Source of the DNA: Daucus carota subsp. sativus
Taxonomy: Eukaryota; Streptophyta; Magnoliopsida; Apiales; Apiaceae
Assembly: GCF_001625215.2 (NCBI RefSeq)
Contig: NC_030386.2
Span: 14,478,545-14,542,544 of the forward strand
Direction: 5' to 3'
Length of the DNA stretch: 64,000 nt
Shown here: positions 10,128-21,700 of the stretch, one piece after another
Layout: each line of letters starts with the position of its first letter
Position numbering within the stretch: the first letter of the stretch is position 1
Notes under the pieces: model-generated
Databases searched by the model: none
The model's input: the letters and a program-made list of their open reading frames with translations, nothing else
Told to the model about the DNA's origin: nothing
Translations under genes and position numbers: made by a program

Positions 10128-11355
10128 TGGCATTGCATCCTTCATTTTTAGTGTTCATTTTCACTTTGTATTCAAAGCATTTGTAAAGCTTTCAAGTTGT
10201 TTGTAACTTGCTTGATCGTTATATCCACAGTTTTCTGTGCTTTGATAACCCGGTTGTTTTAATCACTAAATCTAGAATATACCCTGTCGAATTTATTCTA
10301 CGAACTTTAGTGGACATTAAAACTGAACCATTTTAATTATATAACAACGTCAAACATTGTTATATTAATTAATTATAATCTGATTAACAAATCATATTCA
10401 ATCAGATTCACTTCCGCGACGATTTGGTACTGATTGTATTCAACCCCCCCCCCCCTTCTACAATCATATCTGGACCTAACACCCATTCAATCAAGTATCA
10501 GTGCAAAGGATGTTGGAGAAGAAAATCCGAATGAAAAGGCAGGACAAGACACAATTGAAGAAAATGGAGATGAAAGTGATGTTAGCTGGCATGAAGATAG
10601 TTCAAATTTAGATGAAACTGACGATGATATACATTTTGAGGCTTATGTGGATCAAGATGAGGTAGGTCAAGATGATAATAGAAAGCAAACTAGTCAATAT
10701 GATGATGCTAGTACTGACTACGGAACTAGTTCAGATGAAAGGATGGCGGTAAGCAGTGATGATGAGAAGGAAAAAAATGCCTCTGTGGAGTTTAATGAAA
10801 ATATTGTCATGGCAAATCCAGAATTTGAATTAGGAATGTTGTTTGCTACTGGTACTTTATTAAGGACAGCTGTGAGGACTCATGCGATAAGACAAAGAAG
10901 ACCAATTAAGAGATCAAATAATATGGGATCCAAGATACAGTATGTATGTAGCAATGGCTGCAATTGGAAAATTTATGCTAGTAAGTGCCAGAGATCAGAT
11001 ACTTATCAAATAAAGACTTACCATCCTACACACACACGTCAACAAACTTTTTATCAAAAGCAGATTTCAGATAATTGGATTGCGAAGGCATATGAAGAGG
11101 AGATTCGGATGAATCCAACATGGGATATTGATGCTTTTCATCGCAAACTAGTGAATGATTTGAAGTGTCACCTGAAGAAGTCAATGGTTTACAGGGCCAA
11201 ACATATGGCATTAAAAGTTATACATGGCAGCCATGAAAAACAATATGAGATGCTTTGGGACTACGGTCACGAACTAAGAAAAGTGATGCCAGATTCTACT
11301 ATTGTGATTGAGATGGATGACAAGGAACTTGGATAGGACAAGGGCAGATTTAATA

Positions 11356-11358
<3 letters not shown>

Positions 11359-11425
<67 letters not shown>
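11359..11425. repeat. (TA)n microsatellite in the MULE
   Basis: About 67 bases of pure TA alternation lie between the transposase DNA-binding part and its catalytic part, where intact family members have continuous coding sequence. It adds to the breakage of the frame. Confidence 0.95.
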
Positions 11426-11428
<3 letters not shown>

Positions 11429-12458
11429 TAGGGCCAATTAAAAAGGGATTTATGGAGGGTTGTAGGCCATTGGTCGGATTTGATGGTTGTCATCTAAAAA
11501 GTGCATTTGGGGGTCAATTACTGGCTGCGGTTGGGATAGATCCCAACGAGAGAATGTACCCAATTGCCTGGGCAATTGTACAAGCTAAAAATTATGACAA
11601 TTGGCTGTGGTTCATGAACTTGTTGAAAGCTGATATAAACATTGAAAATGATGCAATGTGGACTTTTATTTCCGACAAACAAAAGGTATCATTTAAGTAT
11701 TTAGTTACTAATTTATGATGTTAATAATTTATAATTTTGTAGAATGTATTTGACTTTTATCTTAATTTTGTTAGGGACTGATTAATGCAGTAGAGACAAT
11801 ATTTCCGGAAGCAGAACACAGGTTCTGTGTCATGCATCTATACAGAAATTTATAGGTTTCAAAAAAATGTTATGATTGGCTAATGGATAAGCCAAAATCT
11901 CAGTGGACTAGATCTGCTTTTCATAGTAATTGTCTTAGTGATATGTTCGTAAATAATCATTGCGAAGTGTTTAATTCATCCATCACAAAGTATAGACATT
12001 TGCCGATCATCACCATGTTTAAGGAAATTCACAGGGCTTTAATGATAAGAATACAGAAAAGAAGAGACAAGATGTTAGCTAGAGAAGATGCATTTTGCAG
12101 TACGGCAATGAAAAACTGACCAAGTAAGTTAGCGAAAGACTTGGTTAATATATGATAATGTATGCAATCCTTATACGTACATTGTGGCTGATAAAATTAT
12201 ACAGGGCAATAACTAGGTCTGCGGATACTCTGGTGGAATGGTCAGGAGGACCTAAATTTCTTGTCACTAGTACTTCTGGAGGCTATGAAATGGTTGTGGA
12301 TACTTTTAATAAGACTTGTGCATGTAACAAGTGGCAGTTGTCCGGAATACCGTGTTTTCATGCCGTGGCATGCTATCATTCTAGAAACATAGATCCTGTA
12401 CAAGGCATACATCCATCTTACAGCAGAGATATGTATTTAAAGGTAACATTAATTACTA

Positions 12459-12709
12459 CTCCCTCCGTCTCAGTCAATAGTATACATTGGGGGACGGGGG
12501 CGCGGCACGGATTTTAATGCTTCAATATAGTATACTTCTGTAAATTATTTTTAAGATTTTCTTTTTTTGTATAAAAGTATAACATTTATATTTTTATACA
12601 AAAAAAGAAAATCTTAAAAATAAGTTGTGGAACTATGTTTTATAAGAGCCTTAAAAAGCGTGTCGAGCAGTGAAAAAGAAACGTATACAATAGACTGGGA
12701 CAGAGGGAG
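12459..12709. mobile_element. Stowaway MITE in a MULE intron (251 bp)
   Basis: Terminal inverted repeats of about 27 bp begin CTCCCTCCGTCTCAGTC on the left and, read inward, CTCCCTCTGTCCCAGTC on the right. Both ends are flanked by the TA target duplication of Tc1/mariner-type elements (12457-12458 and 12710-12711). The centre is an almost perfect 30-bp palindrome (about 12548-12623), so the whole element can fold into a hairpin. It lies inside an intron of the MULE pseudogene. Confidence 0.92.
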
Positions 12710-13417
12710 TACATTTTATCTATTTCTAGATGTTATTATACAAAATGGCTTCTTTGACATGTCTTCTATTTTTTTTCAAGGTGTATGAGCACATTCTACA
12801 GCCAATTAACGGAGCAGAACTTTGGGAGTCAACACCATATCCAAAACCTTTGCCACCAAATGTCAAAACTGCTCCAGGAAGACCTAAAAAAAGATCAAGG
12901 AAAAATGATATTCCAGCGGTGTATCCTACAAAGCTGAAAAGAGAGAATACCACGTTAAGATGTGGTCACTGTAAGGAATATGGACACAATAAAAGGACTT
13001 GCTCTTTAAAGGTAATAATTTATGTATGCTTAATATGTTAAGTAAATTATTCTGAGATTTATTTGGTGCATAATTACTTAGTTAAAAATGCAGAAAAGTG
13101 ATGGTAAGGTTAAAGAAAAAGAAGTTGCGGAGGCTAGTGGGAAAAACAATGAGACTGGTGGCATCACTGGCACTAATGAGGCTAGTGAAAATAATGAACA
13201 AGTTGAAATAAGCCAAGGTGTTTCACAACATGTTGATAATTTACAGGAAAGTCAGGAGCCCATCGTACAACCAACTCCATAGCCATCAAACACAAGGCAA
13301 CTGCAAGGTGGTGTTTTTAACAGGCCTTTCATAAGACCAGGGATGGCAAATCAAAATTCCAACTCCTTGAATCGAATCCAGAGCCTAGATACTTCTTACA
13401 CATGGGCCAAAACGTGA

Positions 13418-15170
13418 CTACCAGAAAGGAGCTTGAGAGAGTGAAATCTTTGAGAGCAACACAAAAAAACAAAAATGCTTGAGTCCATGTGAACTATCTT
13501 TTGTGGTTGGGTTTACGTGACTATATTTCTATTATTAACATACGTAAGTCCCTGATATGGGTGCTCTGCTTATTGTGTTTTTGGCACAAAATTTGGATTG
13601 TAGTACTTTTAAAAGATGCACTGATGATGTATTCCGTGAATTATGTTATTTAATATTTTGTGAATTATCTTATTTAATTTTTCATTTAAGGTTATATAAT
13701 TTTAAGCATTTGAAAATTTTAGAGCCTGTAAATTATTTATTGTCTAGTTAGTCTGGCTTAATTTGAATTTAATATTACAACTCTATAATCTATTTAAAAA
13801 ATGATATAAAAATAAAGAATAATTCAACAGTAAAGTTAATTAGTTAAAAATTAACTATTCCGTCAAATATGTTAAGTCTGTTAGTTGTTTTAACGGGAGC
13901 CACTAAAATCTGTTTAAAATGAAAGAATAGCCACCGATATGTAAAACAGGAAATGTAGCCATTTTTTTGTAAACCGGTGGTAAGTTTGACCACCGAAATG
14001 CAACTGGCTCAAAAACTTATCTAATTTGAAATAGAGGGAGTAATATATTTTATCAACTTGGCCCCGCGCTCCCGGATAAATATGTAGAGAAGAGAGGGGA
14101 TAATGTGAAGTCGTCACCTTGTCCCTTTCACCTGAAAACAGCAACAAGTCTGCAGTCGTAGGCAGGCATTTAAACGCGGCTTTGAGTGCGCGATGTATTT
14201 ATAATAACAACAATAACAATAATCCATAGCCCATATTACTCTATGTTTCTTTTCTTATCGGAGGGTCCCAGTTTCATCACTCTCTTCTCCCTGTCTTTTC
14301 GCTAGTTTCCATTTATTTGGCACTTCGATTTTCAACATTATTTTCTTAATTTTTAGCTTTTCTATCTTTAATAAATAAATTTAACTTTATTTTTTGGAGT
14401 CTTTGAACAAATTAAATGGTTAAAAATTGCAACTATCTCTCAAATATTGGGTTAGTTATCAGTTTGGTCACTTGTTTCATTTGAATGTATCAAGAGGATT
14501 ACCAATAAATTTTTAGTCTCATGTGCACACTTACTTCAAATTATATCTTCGTATTTTTTTACAAAATTAGGTTAAAATAATCGTTTTTTTTGTTAAATTA
14601 TATGGCATGAATTTTATTGGAGTTTGACGTGAATTTCTGCATAAGAAAATGTGATGATGAAAAATAGAAAAATAGATCCGAAAAGTTTACACAAATAAAG
14701 TTTGAACTCAATTGTAAAGGGAAGCTGTTTGGTCAATTGAAAAAAGAAGATGTTTGGTTAGAAAAAATAAAGTAGTAAAAAATATTGGATATATTTATTC
14801 AGAAAACCTTCGATGGTCAATTTTTTATATATATAATTTTAAAAATTATTAGAATGTAACTTTATTTTAAATGGATGATACAAACAAGATCAAATTTTGG
14901 TCAATGACTCTAATTTATAATCAACCCCAATATTACATGCATTTCAAAAGGCTAGTTTGCCGAGATTAAAATTGGGATTTTAAACTGTTTTCGATTTTGA
15001 ACTTAAAAATATTTGTTTGTGTAACAAGTTAAAGATAAGTCACAAATCGACTTAAAATCAAAAATTTATATGATATGTTATTTTGAACAACTTATCTTTT
15101 TTTGTGATATTTTAATAAAAATTAATTTCGACACTAACATATGCAATCTTTTGTTATTATATCTTTAATA
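13418..15170. other. Gene-free stretch after the MULE
   Basis: No coding signal found. A lone GAGGGAGTA string (about 14034-14042) resembles one end of a Stowaway element without a clear partner. The rest is AT-rich and unremarkable. Confidence 0.5.
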
Positions 15171-15408
15171 CTCCCTCCATCCTAAATTAGATGGTCCCGT
15201 TGACTTTGGGCACACAGTTTAAGGTTCATTGACCGCATAGCTACATGACTTATTTTTAAAATTTTATTTTTGCAAATAAATATTTAAATATGAAATTTTT
15301 ATTTACAAAAGAAAAAATAAAAAAAATAAATTTTGGAAGTAGACGGTCAATGCACCTAAAGTTACGTGCCCAAAGTCAACGGGGCCATCTAATTTGGGAT
15401 GGAGGTAG
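15171..15408. mobile_element. Stowaway MITE (238 bp)
   Basis: The left end starts CTCCCTCCATCCTAAATTAG; the right end, read inward, starts CTACCTCCATCCCAAATTAG. The repeats match over about 42 bases with few differences. TA target duplications flank both ends (15169-15170 and 15409-15410). The interior is AT-rich and non-coding, as expected for a non-autonomous element. Confidence 0.93.
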
Positions 15409-18400
15409 TAATTTATAAGTCACCTTAAATATAAAATTATTCAAATATTTATCACATTAAGTCAAATTCCTGAATATAAAAATCATTTAATTAACAAAAA
15501 AAGTATAAATATATACTTTGTTAGTGAATATAAAAATATTTTAATAAAAAATCATTTAATTAACGCGATTATAGCTTGTATATGTGTTAAAAAGAAATCC
15601 AAAATATTATCCATTATGGATTTTCTACATTAATTATATGTCTAATATCTAGCTCAGCACCATGTCTGTCAGTGTATGGTCAGCGGCGGAATTATGAATA
15701 ATATTTAGAAGCTCAAATTTGGATGCAAGTGAGATTGTAAAAGACTGATTGAAATTTGAATACCGAACCTTGATACCACATTCATCAAAAAAGAGACGAC
15801 CATCTCTCTAGGTTGCGCGTATTGATTGGTTAAAAGGCCTGAAAGAGAACGTTGTTCTGAGTGCATTAACATAAATACAGCAATAAGAAGCCGCGCCGGA
15901 AAAAAAAGTTGACTTATAGAATAGCGATTTTTTTACGCAACATAACGGTTGTAGACCTCAAAAAAACGTAAGCAACCAGCTCCAAGTGATATGGCTTTTT
16001 ACTATTCCTTTCCAAGATGTCTCCATCTCCTTGTGTGGCGTGATAAAATAAGAACCATTAATGGCCCGGTTTGTCCTTCCCGCAAGAACCCCATTGCCGG
16101 AAATATTAAGCCTACTAAAGGCAGAGACAGTAGGAGAGAGCAGGTTGTGGGCCTGTGGGCAGTGGGCACTGGGAGCCAGCCGCCGGAAGGGAGAGCGCAG
16201 CTGAGCATGTTGTCGCGGGTTCGCGGCTGAATGAATTTATCGCAATGAGAAGCTGAGTTAGGGCAGTGTCAAGTGTGTGCTTATGACTTATGAGTGTATC
16301 TATTTGAATGTATTTGTTAGTTTAAGTCCAAGTCCTAAGTAGAGAGAGAAAACGAGTATGTATAACAATTTATTATAATATATAAGATAGAACAAGGAAA
16401 GAGAGGTGCTTTATAAATAAGACTTCAAGAGGTTGTCCTAGTGATATAAAGCATTACTAGGATTTTGTTATATCAACATTTTTCATCAAATACCCTGAAT
16501 TATGAATTAAGACATGTTATAAGGCATCTCTTGAACTCGATCTAAGTGCCTTAAATTATATTAACATGAATAATTCAGCGGGGGCTGAAAAAAAATATAC
16601 ACTATTTTTTCGAGGTTAGGAGGGCTCTAGCATCTCATCGCCCCTTCTGGTCCTGCCTATGGCTTATGTGTTATATTTTTTGTTCAATTTAAGGTGGTGA
16701 CCTATTTGATATCACTCAAGTGAGAACCCATGATTAATATAAGTAACCTACTTATATTATTAAACGACTTCGATTATAAGTCGATAACTAACCCTTTTTT
16801 TATTTTATATCTTGATGAATATGTTTTTATAACATATTAGTAAATAGAAAAAAAAGTTACATCTTTTATCCAGAGAAAAGAACAGTTATTGATTTTTATT
16901 ACCATTGCAAGAGTATTCTTGGACAAATGAGTGACCTGATATACCTCATAATTTATCATGTTAGAAAGAAGCAAACAGGACAGCTGATGAAATGGTTTAG
17001 AATTTCATGTTTGTTCAATAGGTTTGTACCCATGTGCACATACTAGGCACTAAAATTTATGAATTTGTGTATTTTGATTGGTGTGATCGTTGTAAATTCA
17101 GGAGATTACACTGTTATTCAAGGGTTTAGGCCAATCAAAACAAAATAAAATTATCAATTCTTGTGTTTATTGTGTGTACATGGGCATACATACCATAAAA
17201 AAACGGTTGTTGAATAGCTACAACTTGTTTATATCTACTCCGCATTTGTTGTCAGAGATCCCTTTGTCAGACATTTTGGTTAATTAATAAATTGTCATTT
17301 TTTAAAAGCTAACATTAATCATTACTTTGGCAAAAAAAAACATTAATCATTACTATCATATTTATATTAAAAAATTGATTTGAACCTCTAACTTCCAATG
17401 AGAAGTATTAGTTTTCCATTAATTGAAATTTCCATCAAATAAAGAAAATTATCTAATTGTTAATCTAGAAATTTGAAATTATAAGAATTTTCAATAATCA
17501 ATTGGGTGGATTATTAACGGGCTAACTTACGAGAAAGCATTAGGGTTACAATGAGAGTCGACCCCCTTTCTCTCCTTTGCTCTGTCGTCTACTCTTCTCT
17601 TTCTCTTCTACTATCTAAATAATCGTAGTCATCTTAGGAGATCTATTCTCTCCAGGCTATTGTTTTCTTTTTCATTTTTCCTTCAATAATTTTCACCTTT
17701 TGGTGAGAATCTTGCATTCATCTTTTGGGTGATTTTATGTCTCTCTTTATGGAGTGGTGATTTGTGTCTCTTCTTTTGAAGTGTGTCGTATGTTTTAGTA
17801 TTCTTGTGTGTTTTGTTTTTATATGTTGGTCCTTTGAGAGTGATTCAATTGGTGTATTCGGAGATCTAGAAAGTCTGTATCAAGACTACCGCAACAGTGA
17901 TTATTCCAAGAGTTCACCTTTCACAACAGAATATTGTTCATTTTTTGGTGTATTCCATTTACAACATATTTATTGCTGATATCGAGCAAGTAGATAGTCG
18001 AGCTGCAGTTTCTCCAACCTCAATTTATGCAATTGGGATTTCTCAACACCGGCTATCAATTTTTTTTATGTGTTAAGGTCAATTGTAATGTATTTAGAGA
18101 TGTCGGTGCAATTTATATTGAATAATATGTCTTTGATTTCATTCTTAGATTCAAGAATTTTTAATATTTTATTTGTTAAACAGTCAGGAAACAAATTATT
18201 TTATTTTTTATCGGGTTTGTACCGTCAGTTGGGAGTTATCCCAGTATGGTTTTATTCTAATTAATGAAATCTGTTATATTTACTTGGCAAAAAAAATTTA
18301 CGAGAAAGCTGAAATACCTCGACATCTTAATTTTTTATCTGTAATCATGTCCATTTGGCATACATGTCTCCGGTCTACTTAAGCTTTATTAAGCAGCTAG

Positions 18401-18752
18401 CTCCGATCAGGCTTGCCAGCGACTCCGTCAGTCAAATAATAACAAATTAACAACCGGCCGGCTCTTCAAATATACATAAAATAATTACTACTAGTATTTC
18501 CATATATATTATATAGTAGTTTCAAGGACCAAATCTTTTAACTAATATAATTATAATTAATTTTATAATAATAGTATGTCACCTTCCTCTCTTCCAGTCT
18601 TCCTCAGATAAATATAGAAAACCCATGTCTTAAATTTGCTAGTCTTTTGTAAACTGGAACTCAGCGTTCCCGAATCCCGAGATTAATCTAGAAGGAACAA
18701 TAGTCAAGTTGTGAGAGCTATACTCTCCGGATAACAGACCACTTCTCCGGCA
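15409..18752. other. Gene-free stretch upstream of the GDPDL gene
   Basis: AT-rich with no convincing exons. About 16570-16670 has the look of a decayed element end (GGGGGCTGAAA, then GGGCTCTAGCATC...TGCCTATGG). A possible small foldback lies at 17021-17189: outer arms around ACCCATGTGCACATA and GTACATGGGCATAC, inner arms TTTTGATTGG and CCAATCAAAA. A pyrimidine-rich stretch lies at 17560-17660. The last few hundred bases must hold the GDPDL promoter, but I cannot point to its TATA box. Confidence 0.4.
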
Positions 18753-21700
18753 ATGTTCAAGTTAAAGGCGGCAGCTTTATGCTTCTTCTTTGTTCTTTGC
18801 TTGCCTCTGTTTGGTGCTGCTCAGCGATCTGGTAAAAATAACACTTCTTTGTGGAAGACATTAAGCGGTACTCTCTCTCTCTCCCTCCCTCCCTCCCTCT
18901 CTCCCCCCCCCCTCTCCCTCGACAGAAAGAAAGATGTGGCAAGTTGAGTTTTTTTCCTTTCGGGATCAGTAAATTTTTTTGCTCAGTATTTAGTAATTGG
19001 GTTTGTCTGGTGTGTGCCCATAGCCACATGCTATTCTTTATTTTCATTAGCAAGTGCCATTCTTTATTTGTCTCTTGATTAATCTATTTTTGGTTATTCT
19101 ATTTTTGGTTATTAATTAGTAAGTGCCCTTCTTTATTTGTCTCTTGATTAATGGAACTGCGTCTCTCTACATATTTTCATTTAATGAGATTGTTGCTTGC
19201 TGATTAGCGTGTTCACTCATATGTACTTTGGCTGAATATATGGACAACTATTTACAGGTTTTACTAAATTTTGGCAATTATAGGAAATTCAGTATTAATG
19301 CGATTTAAGTATTATGCACATACAGTGGCTTTAAATTAAATTTTCATTTCAAATATATTTTTGGGGAATTTTGCAAAAAGTAGGATCACCATACGAAGTT
19401 AAAATCAAGGCAGGTGTTGAGCATTTCACGGATTGATTGAAAACTATTGCTCTGTAATTTCCAAACTACCCAAAGTGAGCAAGTTATTATACTGTAGTTA
19501 TAGTGGAGAAACCGAATTTTGTTGAATGGGCATTGCGCCCTGACTAGTGTCATTGTCCAGTTGGTTTATCAACCTCAGCGCTCTCTGGCTGGTGGAAAGA
19601 GCTAAAATGTAATAGTTCAAATTCATTGAAACAGGGTACAGTTTTATAGTGATCCAAGACTAGCAATTTCATGGTTTGTTCTTGAATTTTTTAGTTTTTA
19701 AATGCTGCACTGCTCTCTTTTCGTTAATATTAAGATTATCCCAAATAGTATAAAACTCACTTATGTTATTCATTTTGTAGGAGATCCACCTCTAGCCATT
19801 GCACGTGGTGGCTTTTCTGGGATATTTCCTGATTCCAGTCTGGACGCATATCAATTGGCATTAATTACTGGTTTACCTGATATGATATTGTGGTGTGACG
19901 TACAACTAACAAGTGATGGTGCTGGAATTTGTTTTCCGGAAGTTACTCTTAACAATGGTTCTGACATTGGGGCATTATTCAACCAAAGCAGTAAGACCTA
20001 CCTTGTGAATGGTGTTAGTAGGACTGGATGGTTTTCAGTGGATTTCACCCTAGATGCTCTCACAAATGTATCCTGTAAGTCAACTTTGATATATTAATCT
20101 TTTTAATGATGAAAAGGGATATCATGGAAAAAGAGACATGTCTAAAATTTATACAACCAGGAAGCTTAGGATAAGTTTGAGAAGAAATTTATGTACACTT
20201 AAGATTCTCTGTCGTCAGTCGATGTTGTACAATCTTCATGAAATCTTGTAAAACCTTTTCTAACCAAAAGATTAGCCACTTTAGACCTTGTTAAAGTTTA
20301 CCTGACTTGGCTTCTCAGCATGAGATATAGCTGTAATTTACAGAAGCTTCCTATGACTTCTTGGTATGTGTAAACCTGTGACTGGATCATTGTTACACGC
20401 TTCGTGGGTAGTGCCATGTAGCTGTTAATTGGAACCATCATCCTGGATAGCCGTTCTGTTTCGTAGAATTCACTCTGGATTCCGATCTGATTTACCAATT
20501 TTGCGTCCTTCAAATTTTTTAGAAAGAATACATGAACACTAAACATGTACGAGATTGAGGCCAACTTGAGATTCAAGACAACTGTCTAAAATTTTGAGAA
20601 CGCACAAGGAAGAAGAGACGTAGTAGCAACCAAATATATGTATATATAGGCAAACGATCAAATATAAACTAAATAGAAACCAAGGGAAACTCCTCCTACC
20701 AACACCCACCCTTATATGTCATACCCACAGGCCCACCTCCGGTCCTATTCAATCCACTCCGGGTCCACTAAAGCCTAACATATATTTAACAAACCAATTG
20801 TTGTCATAAAGTCTTCTGTGTAAACATTGGACTGGAGTTTAAATGATAATTATAGAAGTGCTTAACAAATATTGATGATTTTGACAGACTAATAAACTTC
20901 TTTGTAATCTGTACAGTGACCCAAGGAGTTTTCTCTAGGTCCAATCTCTTTGATCGGAGCTTCCTTCAAGTAGTTACTGTTGAAGAGGTGGCTAGGCAAT
21001 TGAAACCACCTGGATTCTGGTTAAATATTCAGGTAATATTCGATCTGCACATCGTTCTATGATTACTAGTTCCTCGTTATGTTATATGCCCAGCTTATGC
21101 ATTTTAAATTGTTTGCAGCATGATGCATTCTTCAGCCAACATAATTTAAGCATGAGAAGCTTCGTGATATCTGCATCTAGAAGTGTTATCGTTAATTATA
21201 TCTCATCACCAGAGGTTAACTTTCTTAGAAGTATTGTTACACGATTCAAACCTAGTCAAACAAAACTTATTTTCCGATTTCTAGGACAGAGTGATATTGA
21301 GCCTTCTACCAACCAAACCTACGGCTCTCTTTTGAAGAATCTGACATTTATTAAAACATTTTCATCTGGAATATTAGTTCCGAAAACCTACATATGGCCT
21401 GTGGATAAAGATCTATATTTGGAGCCTCATACCTCAGTCGTCTTGGATGCTCATAAAGAGGGACTTGAAATTTTTGCATCTGATTTTGCCAATGATATAC
21501 CGTTTGCTTATGATTACAACTATGATCCTGTAGCCGAGTATTTAAATTTTATCGACAACGACAACTTTTCCGTGGATGGTGTGCTTTCTGATTTCCCAAT
21601 AACTCCATCAGAGGCCATAGGTAACGTGTATTACTATTTTATTTCCATGTTTTATTCAGTATAATAACATGTAATTCACTGCTGATTTATCAGGAACCTT

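Larger units (their letters stand above)
1..10481 (+). mobile_element. Sirevirus-like Ty1/Copia retrotransposon, 5' end outside window
   Basis: The order is gag end, pol (protease, integrase, reverse transcriptase, RNase H), AT-rich spacer, a long env-position ORF, polypurine tract, and a roughly 1.56-kb 3' LTR. Integrase before reverse transcriptase makes it Copia. An extra long ORF after pol, a GGGGGAG polypurine tract, and an LTR ending in a C-run followed by TTCTACA fit the Sirevirus lineage. Pol and the third ORF have no internal stops, so the insertion looks fairly young. The 5' LTR, primer site and gag start are left of the window, so LTR divergence and target duplication cannot be compared. 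The right edge joins an open transposase frame, so the element landed inside a MULE. The exact right edge could be 10462 or 10481; both end in CA. Confidence 0.9.
8920..10481 (+). repeat. 3' LTR of the Sirevirus-like element
   Basis: It starts TG right after the polypurine tract and ends with a long C-run, TTCTACA and CTGGACCTAACA, giving a CA end. Length is about 1562 bp, in the size range of Sirevirus LTRs. It holds an inverted-repeat motif array (9620-10110), a TATA box (10120-10127) and a downstream region that should contain the transcript start. The left end rests on the polypurine tract. The right end is fixed by where an open MULE transposase frame begins; without the 5' LTR, 10462 remains possible. 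If 10481 is right, the target duplication would be CCCAT. Confidence 0.8.
10482..13417 (+). pseudogene. Mutator-like (MuDR) transposase, decayed, 5' end cut by retrotransposon
   Basis: The frame is open from the LTR junction, so the N-terminus was displaced by the Sirevirus. Pieces in order: acidic linker and MuDR N-terminal domain (10482-11334, ends at an in-frame TAG); a (TA)n expansion (11359-11425); catalytic start with GFDGCHLK and ISDKQK (11426-11684); intron about 11685-11774; HRFCVMHLYRN then a stop (to about 11853); a deletion of tens of residues; the region after the catalytic core (11883-12118); SWIM zinc motif CACNKWQ...CFH (ends 12442); an intron holding a MITE (12443-12780); exon with zinc knuckle CGHCKEYGHNKRTC (12781-13011); intron 13012-13093; last exon, broken by a TAG at 13280 but in frame to a TGA at 13415. 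Several stops and deletions make it inactive. Confidence 0.85.

Noticed and set aside
11308-11440. Protein-like frame through the TA tract (Tyr-Ile repeats)
   Set aside because: It is a translation of the (TA)n microsatellite.
14028-14045. Lone Stowaway-like end
   Set aside because: No opposing end with TA duplication found within a plausible distance.
15991-16230. Short open frame rich in Arg/Gly on the plus strand and its minus-strand shadow
   Set aside because: No splice context, no family match, and located in decayed repeat DNA.
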